Assembly: GCA_035534855.1 (NCBI GenBank)
Contig: DATLRD010000107.1
Span: forward strand, 42,090-106,089
Reading direction: 5' to 3'
DNA length: 64,000 nucleotides
Origin: DATARH01 sp035534855
GTDB taxonomy: Bacteria > Pseudomonadota > Alphaproteobacteria > ATCC43930 > CGMCC-115725
Part shown: piece after piece, positions 54,860 to 62,869 of the stretch
How positions within the stretch are numbered: position 1 is the stretch's first letter
Layout: the number at the start of each line of letters is the position of its first letter
Made by a program: the position numbers and the translations under genes
Notes under the pieces: generated by a model
The model's input: only the letters and a program-made list of their open reading frames with translations
Told to the model about the DNA's origin: nothing
The model's database searches: none

Positions 54860-56557
54860 ATGGCGTACGACCTGCTGATCAAGAACGGCCTGATCGTCGA
54901 CGGCTCGGGGATGCCGGCTTTCCGCGGCGATGTCGGGGTCAAGGACGGCAAGATCGCCGAGATCGGCAAATTGTCGGACGTGGCCGACAAGACCATCGAC
55001 GCGCACGGCACGGCGGTGTCGCCAGGCTTTATCGACAACCACTGCCACTATGACGCGCAGGTCACCTGGGACCCGCTCTGCACCTTTTCGCCCGAGCACG
55101 GGGCGACCTCGGTCATCTTCGGCAACTGCTCGCTGTCATTGGCGCCGGTGCGCAAGGGCACCGAGGAGCGGCTGGCCGAGTTCCTCTCCTATGTCGAAGC
55201 GATCCCGATGGAAGTGCTGAAGACCATCGAGTTCGAGTGGGAAACGATCCCGCAATACATGGAGCGGCTCGACAATCATCTCGGCATCAATATCGGCAAC
55301 CTGATCGGCCACACCGCGGTGCGGCATTATGTGATGGGCGACGACTGCCAGAAGCCGGGAGCCACCGAGGCGCAGATCAAGGCGATGCAGGACGTCGTGC
55401 GCGACGGCATGCAGGCCGGCGCTCTCGGCCTGTCGGTGTCGCGCGAAAAGGGCCATTTCGACCCGCAAGGCGTGCTCATTCCGGCGCTGTGGGCCGACGA
55501 GAACGAGATCTTCGCGCTCGCCGACGTGTTGCGCGACATGGGCACCGGCACGATCCAGGCCGGCGGCGGCCAGTATGTCGAGTTGAAGGACGGCATGATG
55601 CGGCGCCTCGCCGAGGCGAGCGGACGCACCGTCGTCTACAACAGCCTGTCGCAGACGATGCGCCGACCCGACGAGTGGAAAATCCACATGGCGCGCATCG
55701 AGGAAACCGCGGCGCTGGGCATCCGCGCCTATCCGATGTGCAGCCCGAACCGGGTCACGCAAGACTTTACAATGAAGAACACTCAGGTGTTCCGCGGCCT
55801 GCCGACCTGGCACCCGATCCTGCTGATGCCGGACGACGAGAAATTGCGGCTCTACGCCGATCCAGAAATCCGCGCCAAGCTGCACGACGAGGCGGTGGCC
55901 AACAAGCCCGACAGCGCGGTAGGTATCTCGAAGACTTGGTGGAACTACATCTGGGTCAACGAGCCGGCGCTCGAAAAGAACAAGTGGATGCAGTTCAAAT
56001 CGATCGGCGAGATCGCCGAGGCTCAGGGCAAGCGGGTGATCGACGCGTTCCTCGACCTGGTGGTCGAGGAAAAGCTGGAAACCCGGCTGCTGCAGGCCGA
56101 GAACAATATCGACGACGCGGCGCTCAGCAAGATCCTGACCCACCCGAACGCGGTGATCGGGCTCGGTGACGGCGGCGCGCACGTGCAGTTCCACGGCGGC
56201 TATGGCTATCTCACCAAGCTGCTCGGCGAATGGGTGCGCGAGAAGCGGGTCATGACGCTGGAGCAGGCGGTGCGCCGGCTGACCTTCGACTCGGCCTCGA
56301 CCTTCGGTCTTTACGACCGCGGGCTGCTGCGGCCCGGCATGGCGGCCGATATCGTGATCTTCGACCCCGACACCGTGAAGTGCGGGAAGGAGGAGGTCGT
56401 GCACGACTTCCCGGCCGGCGGCTGGCGCATCAAGGAAACCTCCGAAGGCGTCTCGCACACCATCGTCAATGGCCAGGTGCTGCTCGAAGACAAGAAACAC
56501 ACCGGCGTACTGCCCGGTAAAGTGCTGCGCAACAGCCACTGGCACGCCAACCACTAG
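54860..56557 (+). CDS. N-acyl-D-amino-acid deacylase/amidohydrolase family
   Basis: A 565-residue metal-dependent amidohydrolase of the D-aminoacylase type. The Zn-binding HxH is in FIDNHCHYDAQVTWDP, the bridging Cys in FGNCSLSLAPV, and further ligands lie in LIGHTAVRHYV and GLGDGGAHVQF. The start ATG at 54860 follows GGAGGGAAAG. Cytosolic. The true substrate may be an N-acyl-D-amino acid or another cyclic amide. A strong terminator follows. Confidence 0.9.
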   Translation: MAYDLLIKNGLIVDGSGMPAFRGDVGVKDGKIAEIGKLSDVADKTIDAHGTAVSPGFIDNHCHYDAQVTWDPLCTFSPEHGATSVIFGNCSLSLAPVRKGTEERLAEFLSYVEAIPMEVLKTIEFEWETIPQYMERLDNHLGINIGNLIGHTAVRHYVMGDDCQKPGATEAQIKAMQDVVRDGMQAGALGLSVSREKGHFDPQGVLIPALWADENEIFALADVLRDMGTGTIQAGGGQYVELKDGMMRRLAEASGRTVVYNSLSQTMRRPDEWKIHMARIEETAALGIRAYPMCSPNRVTQDFTMKNTQVFRGLPTWHPILLMPDDEKLRLYADPEIRAKLHDEAVANKPDSAVGISKTWWNYIWVNEPALEKNKWMQFKSIGEIAEAQGKRVIDAFLDLVVEEKLETRLLQAENNIDDAALSKILTHPNAVIGLGDGGAHVQFHGGYGYLTKLLGEWVREKRVMTLEQAVRRLTFDSASTFGLYDRGLLRPGMAADIVIFDPDTVKCGKEEVVHDFPAGGWRIKETSEGVSHTIVNGQVLLEDKKHTGVLPGKVLRNSHWHANH

Positions 56558-56610
56558 GGCAAGGGCGAGAGGCCGGCGCGCCCCGCGCCGGCCGCGACGA
56601 TCCCGACGCA

Positions 56611-56640
56611 AAAGCGCCCCCACACGGGGGCGCTTTCTTC
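56611..56640 (+). terminator. Rho-independent terminator
   Basis: AAAGCGCCCCC-ACAC-GGGGGCGCTTT, an 11-bp perfect stem with 4-nt loop, followed by CTTCATT. It lies 54 bp past the amidohydrolase stop. The symmetric A/T ends allow it to work on both strands, so it may also serve the convergent LysR gene. Confidence 0.85.
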
Positions 56641-56775
56641 ATTCACGCGATTCAGCGCGTAAAGAACATTATCACATATAGGTCAGTCTGCCAAATCAAG
56701 GCACCCCCCGATCACCCCTGGGGAATTGCGCCGGGAACGGCCAAAGCAAGGGCGGTCAATCAAGCTCCAGTAGAT

Positions 56776-57747
56776 TCAAATGGCAACTGGCGCATTTGTC
56801 TCTACCGACTCTCCATGCTTTGAAATCGTTCCGCTGCCGGTTCCAAGCGACTCGATGATGAAATCGATGAACCTCCTGACCTTCGCCGGCACGTAGCTCC
56901 GGGAAATATAATAGACGTAAAGCGGAAATCGCTCGTCCGACCAATCGGGGAAAAGATTGACTAGGGCTCCATTACTGAAGTGGTGATCGAGCTCCAAGTC
57001 GATGACCTGTGCGATCCCGAAGCCGGCCAGGCAGGCTCCGAGTTTCGTTCCGGCATCTGTCACTGTCAGCCGCCCGTTGACTGCGACCGAAATCAGTTCC
57101 GCCCCTCGTCGGAACTCCCAATCGAAGGGCCGTCCCGTCGACGGATCGATTGCAAAGATGCATTGGTGGGTGTCGCTTGCCAAGTCCTGTGGGTGACCCG
57201 GCCTGCCGTGGCGATCGAGGTAGATCGGTGAGGCAACTGTGAGAATGCGGGCGTCGAGAACGCGGCGGGTGATAAGCGCCGAGGGCGCGGGCTCCCCGAA
57301 GCGGGCCGCCAGATCAAAGCCGTCGCTGACCAAGTCCGCGACCCGATCCCTGGTTTCGAGGCGAAGGTCGATTCCCGGATTTTGCAGGAGGAACTCGCTC
57401 AGCTTCGGGGCAAGAACCATACGGCCGAAGAGCGGGTCCACATTGACCCGTAGCCTGCCGCGAACCGAGTTTCGTGATCGCGACGTCTCCGCGGCCGCCT
57501 CGCCAATCCCGGCCAGATGCTGGGCGACCCGTTCATAAAGCGCGCGGCCCTCATCTGTGAGTTCGACAGCCCGGCTCGTGCGGTGGACCAGCCGTGCGTT
57601 GAGGCGCGATTCAAGCTTGGCGATCGCCCGGCTGACGCCGGATTGCGTCATGCCCAACCGCTCGGCGGCTCTGCCAAAGCCGCGAGTGTCAGCAATAGCG
57701 GCGAGAACGACGAGCCCACCCACTAATCGACCGTCAATTTCGTTCAT
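56776..57747 (-). CDS. LysR-family transcriptional regulator
   Basis: A 323-residue LTTR. The winged helix-turn-helix spans residues 10-65 (GFGRAAERLGMTQSGVSRAI), followed by the effector-binding domain. The ATG at 57747 gives the typical start MNEIDGRLVGG. It diverges from the NTF2-like and MFS genes across about 145 bp, the usual layout for a LysR protein and its target. G+C is a little lower than around it, suggesting a transferred module. Confidence 0.93.
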   Translation of the reverse strand: MNEIDGRLVGGLVVLAAIADTRGFGRAAERLGMTQSGVSRAIAKLESRLNARLVHRTSRAVELTDEGRALYERVAQHLAGIGEAAAETSRSRNSVRGRLRVNVDPLFGRMVLAPKLSEFLLQNPGIDLRLETRDRVADLVSDGFDLAARFGEPAPSALITRRVLDARILTVASPIYLDRHGRPGHPQDLASDTHQCIFAIDPSTGRPFDWEFRRGAELISVAVNGRLTVTDAGTKLGACLAGFGIAQVIDLELDHHFSNGALVNLFPDWSDERFPLYVYYISRSYVPAKVRRFIDFIIESLGTGSGTISKHGESVETNAPVAI

Positions 57748-57890
57748 CGTCGATGCCCTCCAGTCATCCAAGAGATGACACCCGAACGGTGGCTTCACGT
57801 CTCTGCCTAGGACACTGTCGCTGATGTAGGCGAGTGCGGTTCACTCGCGAAGGCCAGTGCTTTTCCAAATGCTCGGTACGGAGACCTCCA

Positions 57891-58277
57891 ATGGACGATC
57901 AAAGCGACGCAATCGCGTCCGCTATCAATGCGTACTTTGACCTCATGTATGACGCCGACGACCACCGATTTTCAAAGGTCTTCCACGATGCTTGTCTGAT
58001 CCACGGTATGCGAGATGGAAAGCTCGCGGCGTGGTCGGCTTCTGAATTTCGTAACATCACCCGCAGCAGGCCTTCGCCGGCAGCTACGAACTCGCCGCGC
58101 GACCAGGAGATCATCAGGATTGAAAGTATCGCACCCGATCTGGCCGTTGCGAAGGTACGCGTGAGGATCGGCCAAACCTGCTTCATCGATCATCTTACAT
58201 TTCATCAGATCGACGGGGATTGGCTCATTACCTCGAAGGCATTCCACGTCGCGCAAGTCTTCACGCCGGGATCATAG
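57891..58277 (+). CDS. NTF2-like (putative lumazine-binding/SnoaL-type) protein
   Basis: A 128-residue small alpha+beta barrel protein. IASAINAYFDLMYDADDHRF and the ending DGDWLITSKAFHV are typical of the lumazine-binding-like NTF2 group. No catalytic residues are obvious; such proteins are often small-molecule isomerases or binding proteins. The ATG at 57891 follows GGAG. Its stop lies 3 bp before the first ATG of the MFS gene. Probably controlled by the divergent LysR regulator. Confidence 0.8.
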   Translation: MDDQSDAIASAINAYFDLMYDADDHRFSKVFHDACLIHGMRDGKLAAWSASEFRNITRSRPSPAATNSPRDQEIIRIESIAPDLAVAKVRVRIGQTCFIDHLTFHQIDGDWLITSKAFHVAQVFTPGS

Positions 58278-58279
58278 GC

Positions 58280-59623
58280 ATGAGCCGCCGCAGGATCGCA
58301 GCACCGCGACCGGCGGGTATGCAGGACCAAATGAACGAAACTATTCACGCAGGGTCAGCGACCTTGCCTTCGAGGATATCGTCAGCGTCGAGTGTGAGCA
58401 CCGCCCACACGGTCTCCTTTGCCGTGGCAACGGCAATGATTGTGTTACCGCTTTTTGCACCACAGCCCCTAGTTGGCATTATTGGTGCGTCGTTCGGCTT
58501 GTCGTCGTGGTCCATCGGTGCAGCCGTGACCGTGACGCTGCTCGGCTACGCTACCGGTCTTTTCCTGCTGACCCCGCTAACCGACCTGCTGGAAACACGG
58601 CGGGTGATCCTCGCGACCGTCATCGCGGACGTTTTTGCTCTTGCGGCTGCGGCTGTTGCCCCGTCGGCGGCTGCGTTCTTCGGCGCGGCATTCGTCGTCG
58701 GCACGATGACCAGCGCCATCCAGATGCTTGTGCCGGCCGCCGCTATGCTCGCTCCGGAGCCTCAGCGCGGTCGCGTCATCGGAAATGTTGTGAGCGGACT
58801 AATGATCGGCATTCTCTTGTCGCGGCCCATTGCGAGCCTCGCGGCCGGGGCTTGGGGTTGGCGGGGTTCCTATGCGCTTGATGCCTTGGCCATCGCCGTG
58901 ACGGCGGCGTTTTTGTACCGCGTGCTGCCGCAACATACCCCGACGCGGCATGTCGGTTATTTCTCGTTGATCGCCTCCTTCGGCTCCCTGGTAAAAGAGG
59001 AAGCGATCCTTCGCCGGCGGGCCGTTTATCAAGCCCTTTGCATGGGTGCCTTCAACGCCTTTTGGACCGCAATCGCATTGCGGCTCGTGGAGCCGCCATT
59101 CGGACTGGCCGCCACCGGTGTCGCGCTATTCGCGCTCGTTGGCGTCGCTGGCGCCATCGCCGCGCCGATTGCTGGGCGCCTTGGCGATCGCGAACTAACA
59201 GCCCCGGCGACCCGAGTTTCACACGCCGCCATCATCGTTGCGCTCATTGGTGCCGGGATAGCGGGCGCCGGCTGGTTCGGCTTCGACCCGAACGCAGCGC
59301 CGCTTTTTGCCTTAGCGCTTCTTGTTTCCGCGGCCGTCCTTCTCGATTTCGGCGTCGTTGCTGATCAGACGCTCGGACGCCGTGCCATCAACTTGATACG
59401 GCCAGAGTCACGCGGCCGGCTAAACGGCTTTTACACGGGATTCTTCTTTCTGGGCGGCTCCATGGGTTCCGCGCTGGCCGGGGTAGCTTGGACTTGGAGG
59501 GGTTGGTCGGGGGTTTGCAGTGTCGGCCTCGGGTTTGGCGCTGCGGCGCTGATGTTGAGCGTCTTGGAAATGAAGCGCGCTCGGCTTGGGCACCCGCGAT
59601 CTACCCGTCGCATCCGCCTCTAA
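58280..59623 (+). CDS. MFS transporter (sugar/drug efflux type)
   Basis: A 447-residue 12-helix major facilitator. The loop 2-3 motif is degenerate (PLTDLLETRRVILAT), and the protein resembles YnfM/AraJ-like efflux proteins. The start is uncertain: the ATG at 58280 is the longest; an ATG at 58331 has AGGA at a good distance and removes 17 residues that are not membrane-like. It forms a unit with the NTF2-like gene under the LysR regulator. The exported compound is unknown. Confidence 0.85.
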   Translation: MSRRRIAAPRPAGMQDQMNETIHAGSATLPSRISSASSVSTAHTVSFAVATAMIVLPLFAPQPLVGIIGASFGLSSWSIGAAVTVTLLGYATGLFLLTPLTDLLETRRVILATVIADVFALAAAAVAPSAAAFFGAAFVVGTMTSAIQMLVPAAAMLAPEPQRGRVIGNVVSGLMIGILLSRPIASLAAGAWGWRGSYALDALAIAVTAAFLYRVLPQHTPTRHVGYFSLIASFGSLVKEEAILRRRAVYQALCMGAFNAFWTAIALRLVEPPFGLAATGVALFALVGVAGAIAAPIAGRLGDRELTAPATRVSHAAIIVALIGAGIAGAGWFGFDPNAAPLFALALLVSAAVLLDFGVVADQTLGRRAINLIRPESRGRLNGFYTGFFFLGGSMGSALAGVAWTWRGWSGVCSVGLGFGAAALMLSVLEMKRARLGHPRSTRRIRL

Positions 59624-59943
59624 GGCAGGGCAGGCATCGATGTCGTCGAGCCTCTCAGCAACCGTCGACTTCGACCTACCGACAAGCAACTGCGGCGACC
59701 GCCAGTCCAACCCGACTGACACACTCACGCAGTCTCAAATAGCCCCTTCTCCGACAAGCGGACCCTGCGGGTAAGGTCCGGCTCGGGGTAACTCCGGCCA
59801 TCGCTGCCTGCGACCGATGATCGTGCGAGCCATGCCCCTTGGTGGTCCACCCCGTTCACCGGCACGCGCTGGATTTTCCAAAAGACCCGTTATGCCACCC
59901 TCTCCGGACGTCCGTTCCGCGCTCGATACCGGTCGGGTCGCGC
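59624..59943. other. Intergenic region, nothing recognised
   Basis: About 320 bp between convergent MFS and pgk genes. Short open frames here lack ribosome-binding sites and protein character. No strong hairpin with T tract was seen. A short GTAAGGTCCGG (59771-59781) also occurs in the 51.8-kb palindrome, probably by chance. Confidence 0.4.
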
Positions 59944-61140
59944 TCACCCCACCGCCAGGGCGGCGACGCCGGGCAGTTCGCGGCCTTCGAGCCATTCGAG
60001 AAAGGCGCCGCCGGCGGTCGAGACGTAGCTGAAATCGTCGATGACCCCGGCCGCCGCCAGCGCGGCGACGGTGTCGCCGCCGCCGGCGACGCTCATCAGC
60101 TCGCCGGTGCGGGTCAGCTCCGCGACGCGCTTCGCGACCGCGGTCGTCGCGCGGTCGAAGGGCGGCGTCTCAAACGCGCCGATCGGCCCGTTCCACACCA
60201 GTGTGTGCGTCTGGTCGAGCGCGGCGGTGAGCCGGCCGACCGTCTTGGGCCCGAGGTCGAGGATCATCGCCGTCGCCGGCACCGCGTTGACCCCGACCGT
60301 GCGGGTCACCACGCCGGGTTCGAGCTTTTCGGCGGTCACGACATCCTCGGGCAGGATCAGCGAGCAGCCGCGGTCGGCCGCGTGATAGAGAATGTCGCGC
60401 GCGGTCTCGACCATCTCGGCCTCGACCAGCGAACGGCCGATCGGTCGGCCCTGCGCGAGTAGAAAGGTGTTCGCCATCGCCCCGCCGATCGCCAGCCGGT
60501 CGACCTTGGAGGTGATGAACTTGATCAGATCAAGCTTGGTAGAGATTTTCGACCCGCCGATCAGCGCCATCACCGGGTGCTTTGGCGCTTCGAGCGCCGC
60601 GGTCAACGCCTCAAGCTCGGCCTGCATCAGCTTTCCGGCGGCGCACGGCAAGAGGTGCGCCAGCGCCGCGATCGAGGCATGCGCGCGGTGCGCGGCGGAA
60701 AACGCGTCGTCGACATAGACATCGCCGAGCTCGGCAAGCTGCTTGGCGAAATCGGGATCGTTGGCTTCTTCCTCGGGGTGGAAGCGCAGGTTTTCGAGGA
60801 GCGCGACCTCGCCCGGCTTCAGTGCGTCAACCACCTGCTTTGCCTCGGGGCCGACGCAGTCAGGGGCGAAGCGCACGGCCCGGCCGCCGATTGCGGCGCT
60901 GAGCGGGCCGATCAGCGGGCGCAGCGACAATTCCGGGTCGGGGCCCTTGGGCCGGCCAAAGTGCGACATCACGACGACGCGCGCTTCCTTGGCGATCAGC
61001 GCCTCGATCGTCGGCGCCAGGCGCTCGATGCGGGTTGCGTCGGTGACCTCGCCATCCTTGACCGGCACGTTGAGGTCGGCGCGGAGCAGCACCCGCTTGC
61101 GCGCAACATCGAGATCGTCGAGGGTCCGAAACCGCGGCAT
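59944..61140 (-). CDS. pgk: Phosphoglycerate kinase
   Basis: A 398-residue glycolytic/gluconeogenic enzyme (1,3-bisphosphoglycerate + ADP to 3-phosphoglycerate + ATP). VLLRADLNVPVKDG at the start, SHFGRPKGPDPELSL, ALLENLRFHPEEEANDP and the C-terminal SVAGGGDTVAAL are characteristic. Normal length. In many alphaproteobacteria it sits with gap and fba; here it stands alone, divergent from a methyltransferase gene. Confidence 0.97.
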   Translation of the reverse strand: MPRFRTLDDLDVARKRVLLRADLNVPVKDGEVTDATRIERLAPTIEALIAKEARVVVMSHFGRPKGPDPELSLRPLIGPLSAAIGGRAVRFAPDCVGPEAKQVVDALKPGEVALLENLRFHPEEEANDPDFAKQLAELGDVYVDDAFSAAHRAHASIAALAHLLPCAAGKLMQAELEALTAALEAPKHPVMALIGGSKISTKLDLIKFITSKVDRLAIGGAMANTFLLAQGRPIGRSLVEAEMVETARDILYHAADRGCSLILPEDVVTAEKLEPGVVTRTVGVNAVPATAMILDLGPKTVGRLTAALDQTHTLVWNGPIGAFETPPFDRATTAVAKRVAELTRTGELMSVAGGGDTVAALAAAGVIDDFSYVSTAGGAFLEWLEGRELPGVAALAVG

Positions 61141-61234
61141 GCCGTCGCGCTCCTGTTCAAGCGGGGTGGGCGGCGATTAAAGCCGAGCGCCGGGGTATTG
61201 CAAACCCGCCGCTTGGTGATACCTGATCGGCATT

Positions 61235-62293
61235 ATGGCCAGCGTACTCGACAAACTCGCTTTCGAGGCCGGGCAGGCGGCCCGGATCGGCTGGTTCTTC
61301 GGCCAGAAGATGCTGGCGCGGCGGCTGACCAGGCCAATGCCTGTTCCCGAACGCCTGCGCGGGCGGCCGGTTCCCGACCGGCGACGCCTGCTCGCCGATC
61401 TGTGGCGGTTGCTCGAACAGGATTGGCGCAACATCGAGACCGGGCTCTACCTGCCGCCCGACGACTGGCGCGGCAATCCGCTCGACGCGGTGCGGCGGGC
61501 GGTGGATTTCTTTGCCGATCTGCGCGCGGTCGATGCCCTGCGCCACGGCGAGCGCGCCGGGCGGCGCCTCGACCCGCCGGAAGAGGGGCGCTATCCGCCC
61601 TATTATCTGCAGAAATTCCACTTCCAGAGCGACGGGTATCTGAGCGCCGCGTCGGCCGAGCGCTACGACTACCAGGTCGAGATCCTGTTCGGCGGCGGGG
61701 CAGCGGCGATGCGGCGCCAGGCATTGGTGCCGCTGCGGCAGGCGTTGATCAACCATCCCGGCGGCGCGGCGCGGGCCCGGCTTCTCGACATCGGCTGCGG
61801 CACCGGGATGCTGCTGCGCGAGGTGAAGCGCAACCACCCGCGCCTCGCGGTCACCGGGCTCGACCTGTCGGCGCCGTATCTCGATGTCGCGCGCCGGCGG
61901 CTTGCCGACTGGTCCGGCGTCGAGTTGCTCACCGCTCCGGCCGAGGCGATGCCGCTGCCCGACGCCGGGTTCGATATCGTCACCTGCGTCTACCTGATGC
62001 ACGAATTGCCGCCGGCGGTGCGCGGCGCGGTGGCCGCTGAAATCCGCCGCGTGCTGAAACCCGGCGGCACGTTGGTCCTCGTCGACTCGCTGCAGCTCGG
62101 CGACGAACCCGATTACGACGCGACGCTCGAATGGTTTCCGGTGGCATTTCACGAGCCCTATTACGACGGCTACGTGCGCGCCGATCTCGACCGGCTGATG
62201 GGCCCCGATCTCGCCCCGGTCGATCGCAGGACCGCATATTTCTCAAAAGTGCTTACCTATCGACGGAAATCGCCGGCCAGCCACAATATATAG
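61235..62293 (+). CDS. SAM-dependent methyltransferase, UbiE-like domain
   Basis: A 352-residue protein with a C-terminal class I methyltransferase domain (about residues 180-310): LLDIGCGTGMLLREVKR, GLDLSAPYLDVARRR, CVYLMHELPPAVR and RVLKPGGTLVLVDSLQ. The N-terminal 170 residues are an Arg-rich helical extension with RYPPYYLQKFHFQSDGYLS, seen in a widespread but unstudied group. The substrate is unknown. It lies 94 bp from the divergent pgk gene. Confidence 0.87.
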   Translation: MASVLDKLAFEAGQAARIGWFFGQKMLARRLTRPMPVPERLRGRPVPDRRRLLADLWRLLEQDWRNIETGLYLPPDDWRGNPLDAVRRAVDFFADLRAVDALRHGERAGRRLDPPEEGRYPPYYLQKFHFQSDGYLSAASAERYDYQVEILFGGGAAAMRRQALVPLRQALINHPGGAARARLLDIGCGTGMLLREVKRNHPRLAVTGLDLSAPYLDVARRRLADWSGVELLTAPAEAMPLPDAGFDIVTCVYLMHELPPAVRGAVAAEIRRVLKPGGTLVLVDSLQLGDEPDYDATLEWFPVAFHEPYYDGYVRADLDRLMGPDLAPVDRRTAYFSKVLTYRRKSPASHNI

Positions 62294-62376
62294 ATGGGTA
62301 TTGGCGACCAGCCACAAGGGTGATACCGTATCTAGTGACGGCAGTGGGGGCTGCCGCAGGATACGGGGTGAGGGGG

Positions 62377-62721
62377 ATGGAGATCACCTGGACCGTCGAT
62401 CGCATCGACGAATTGACCAGATTGTGGGAGGACGGGGTTACCACGGCCGAGATCGGCCGCCGCATCGGAGTTACCAAGAATGCGGTGATCGGCAAGGTCC
62501 ATCGCCTCGGCCTGGTGCCGCGGGTGGTTACCGTGAGGCCGGCGCCGCGGCGTTTTGTCTTCGAGTTCAATGGCCCGGTGTGCATGTGGCCGATCGGGCA
62601 TCCGGGCGACGAGGATTTCCACTTCTGCGGCGGCCATCCGCTGCCCGGCAAGCCGTATTGCGCCGAGCATGCCGCGGTCGCCTATATCCGACCGAAGGAG
62701 CAGAAGGACAAGGCCGCGTAG
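62377..62721 (+). CDS. gcrA: GcrA-family cell cycle regulator
   Basis: A 114-residue short GcrA homologue. WTVDRIDELTRLWEDGV with AEIGRRIGVTKNAVIGKVHR is the DNA-binding domain; a C-terminal Cys/His part (CMWPIGHPGD, FCGGHPLPG, YCAEHAAVAY) is the sigma-70-interacting region. In Caulobacter GcrA binds m6A GANTC sites set by CcrM and drives S-phase genes. GTGAGGGGG precedes the ATG at 62377. It is shorter than Caulobacter GcrA (about 170 residues) because the linker is reduced. Confidence 0.92.
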   Translation: MEITWTVDRIDELTRLWEDGVTTAEIGRRIGVTKNAVIGKVHRLGLVPRVVTVRPAPRRFVFEFNGPVCMWPIGHPGDEDFHFCGGHPLPGKPYCAEHAAVAYIRPKEQKDKAA

Positions 62722-62869
62722 TCACCTGACGCGATCATTCCGGGGCGCGCTAACCACGCGAATCCGCAGTTTATAGGTCTGGTGATCCCGGCTGCGCAGT
62801 CCCTTGCGTCCGTGCTCTGGATCCGGGGCCTCTCGGTTGTGCTCGGGCGCCGGATCGACGGCCAAAGTG

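Noticed and set aside
55136..56623. Minus-strand 495-codon frame
   Set aside because: Antisense to the D-aminoacylase-type gene; no recognisable domains.
59771..59781. GTAAGGTCCGG shared with the 51.8-kb palindrome
   Set aside because: Eleven bases without the palindromic partner are not enough to call a repeat family.
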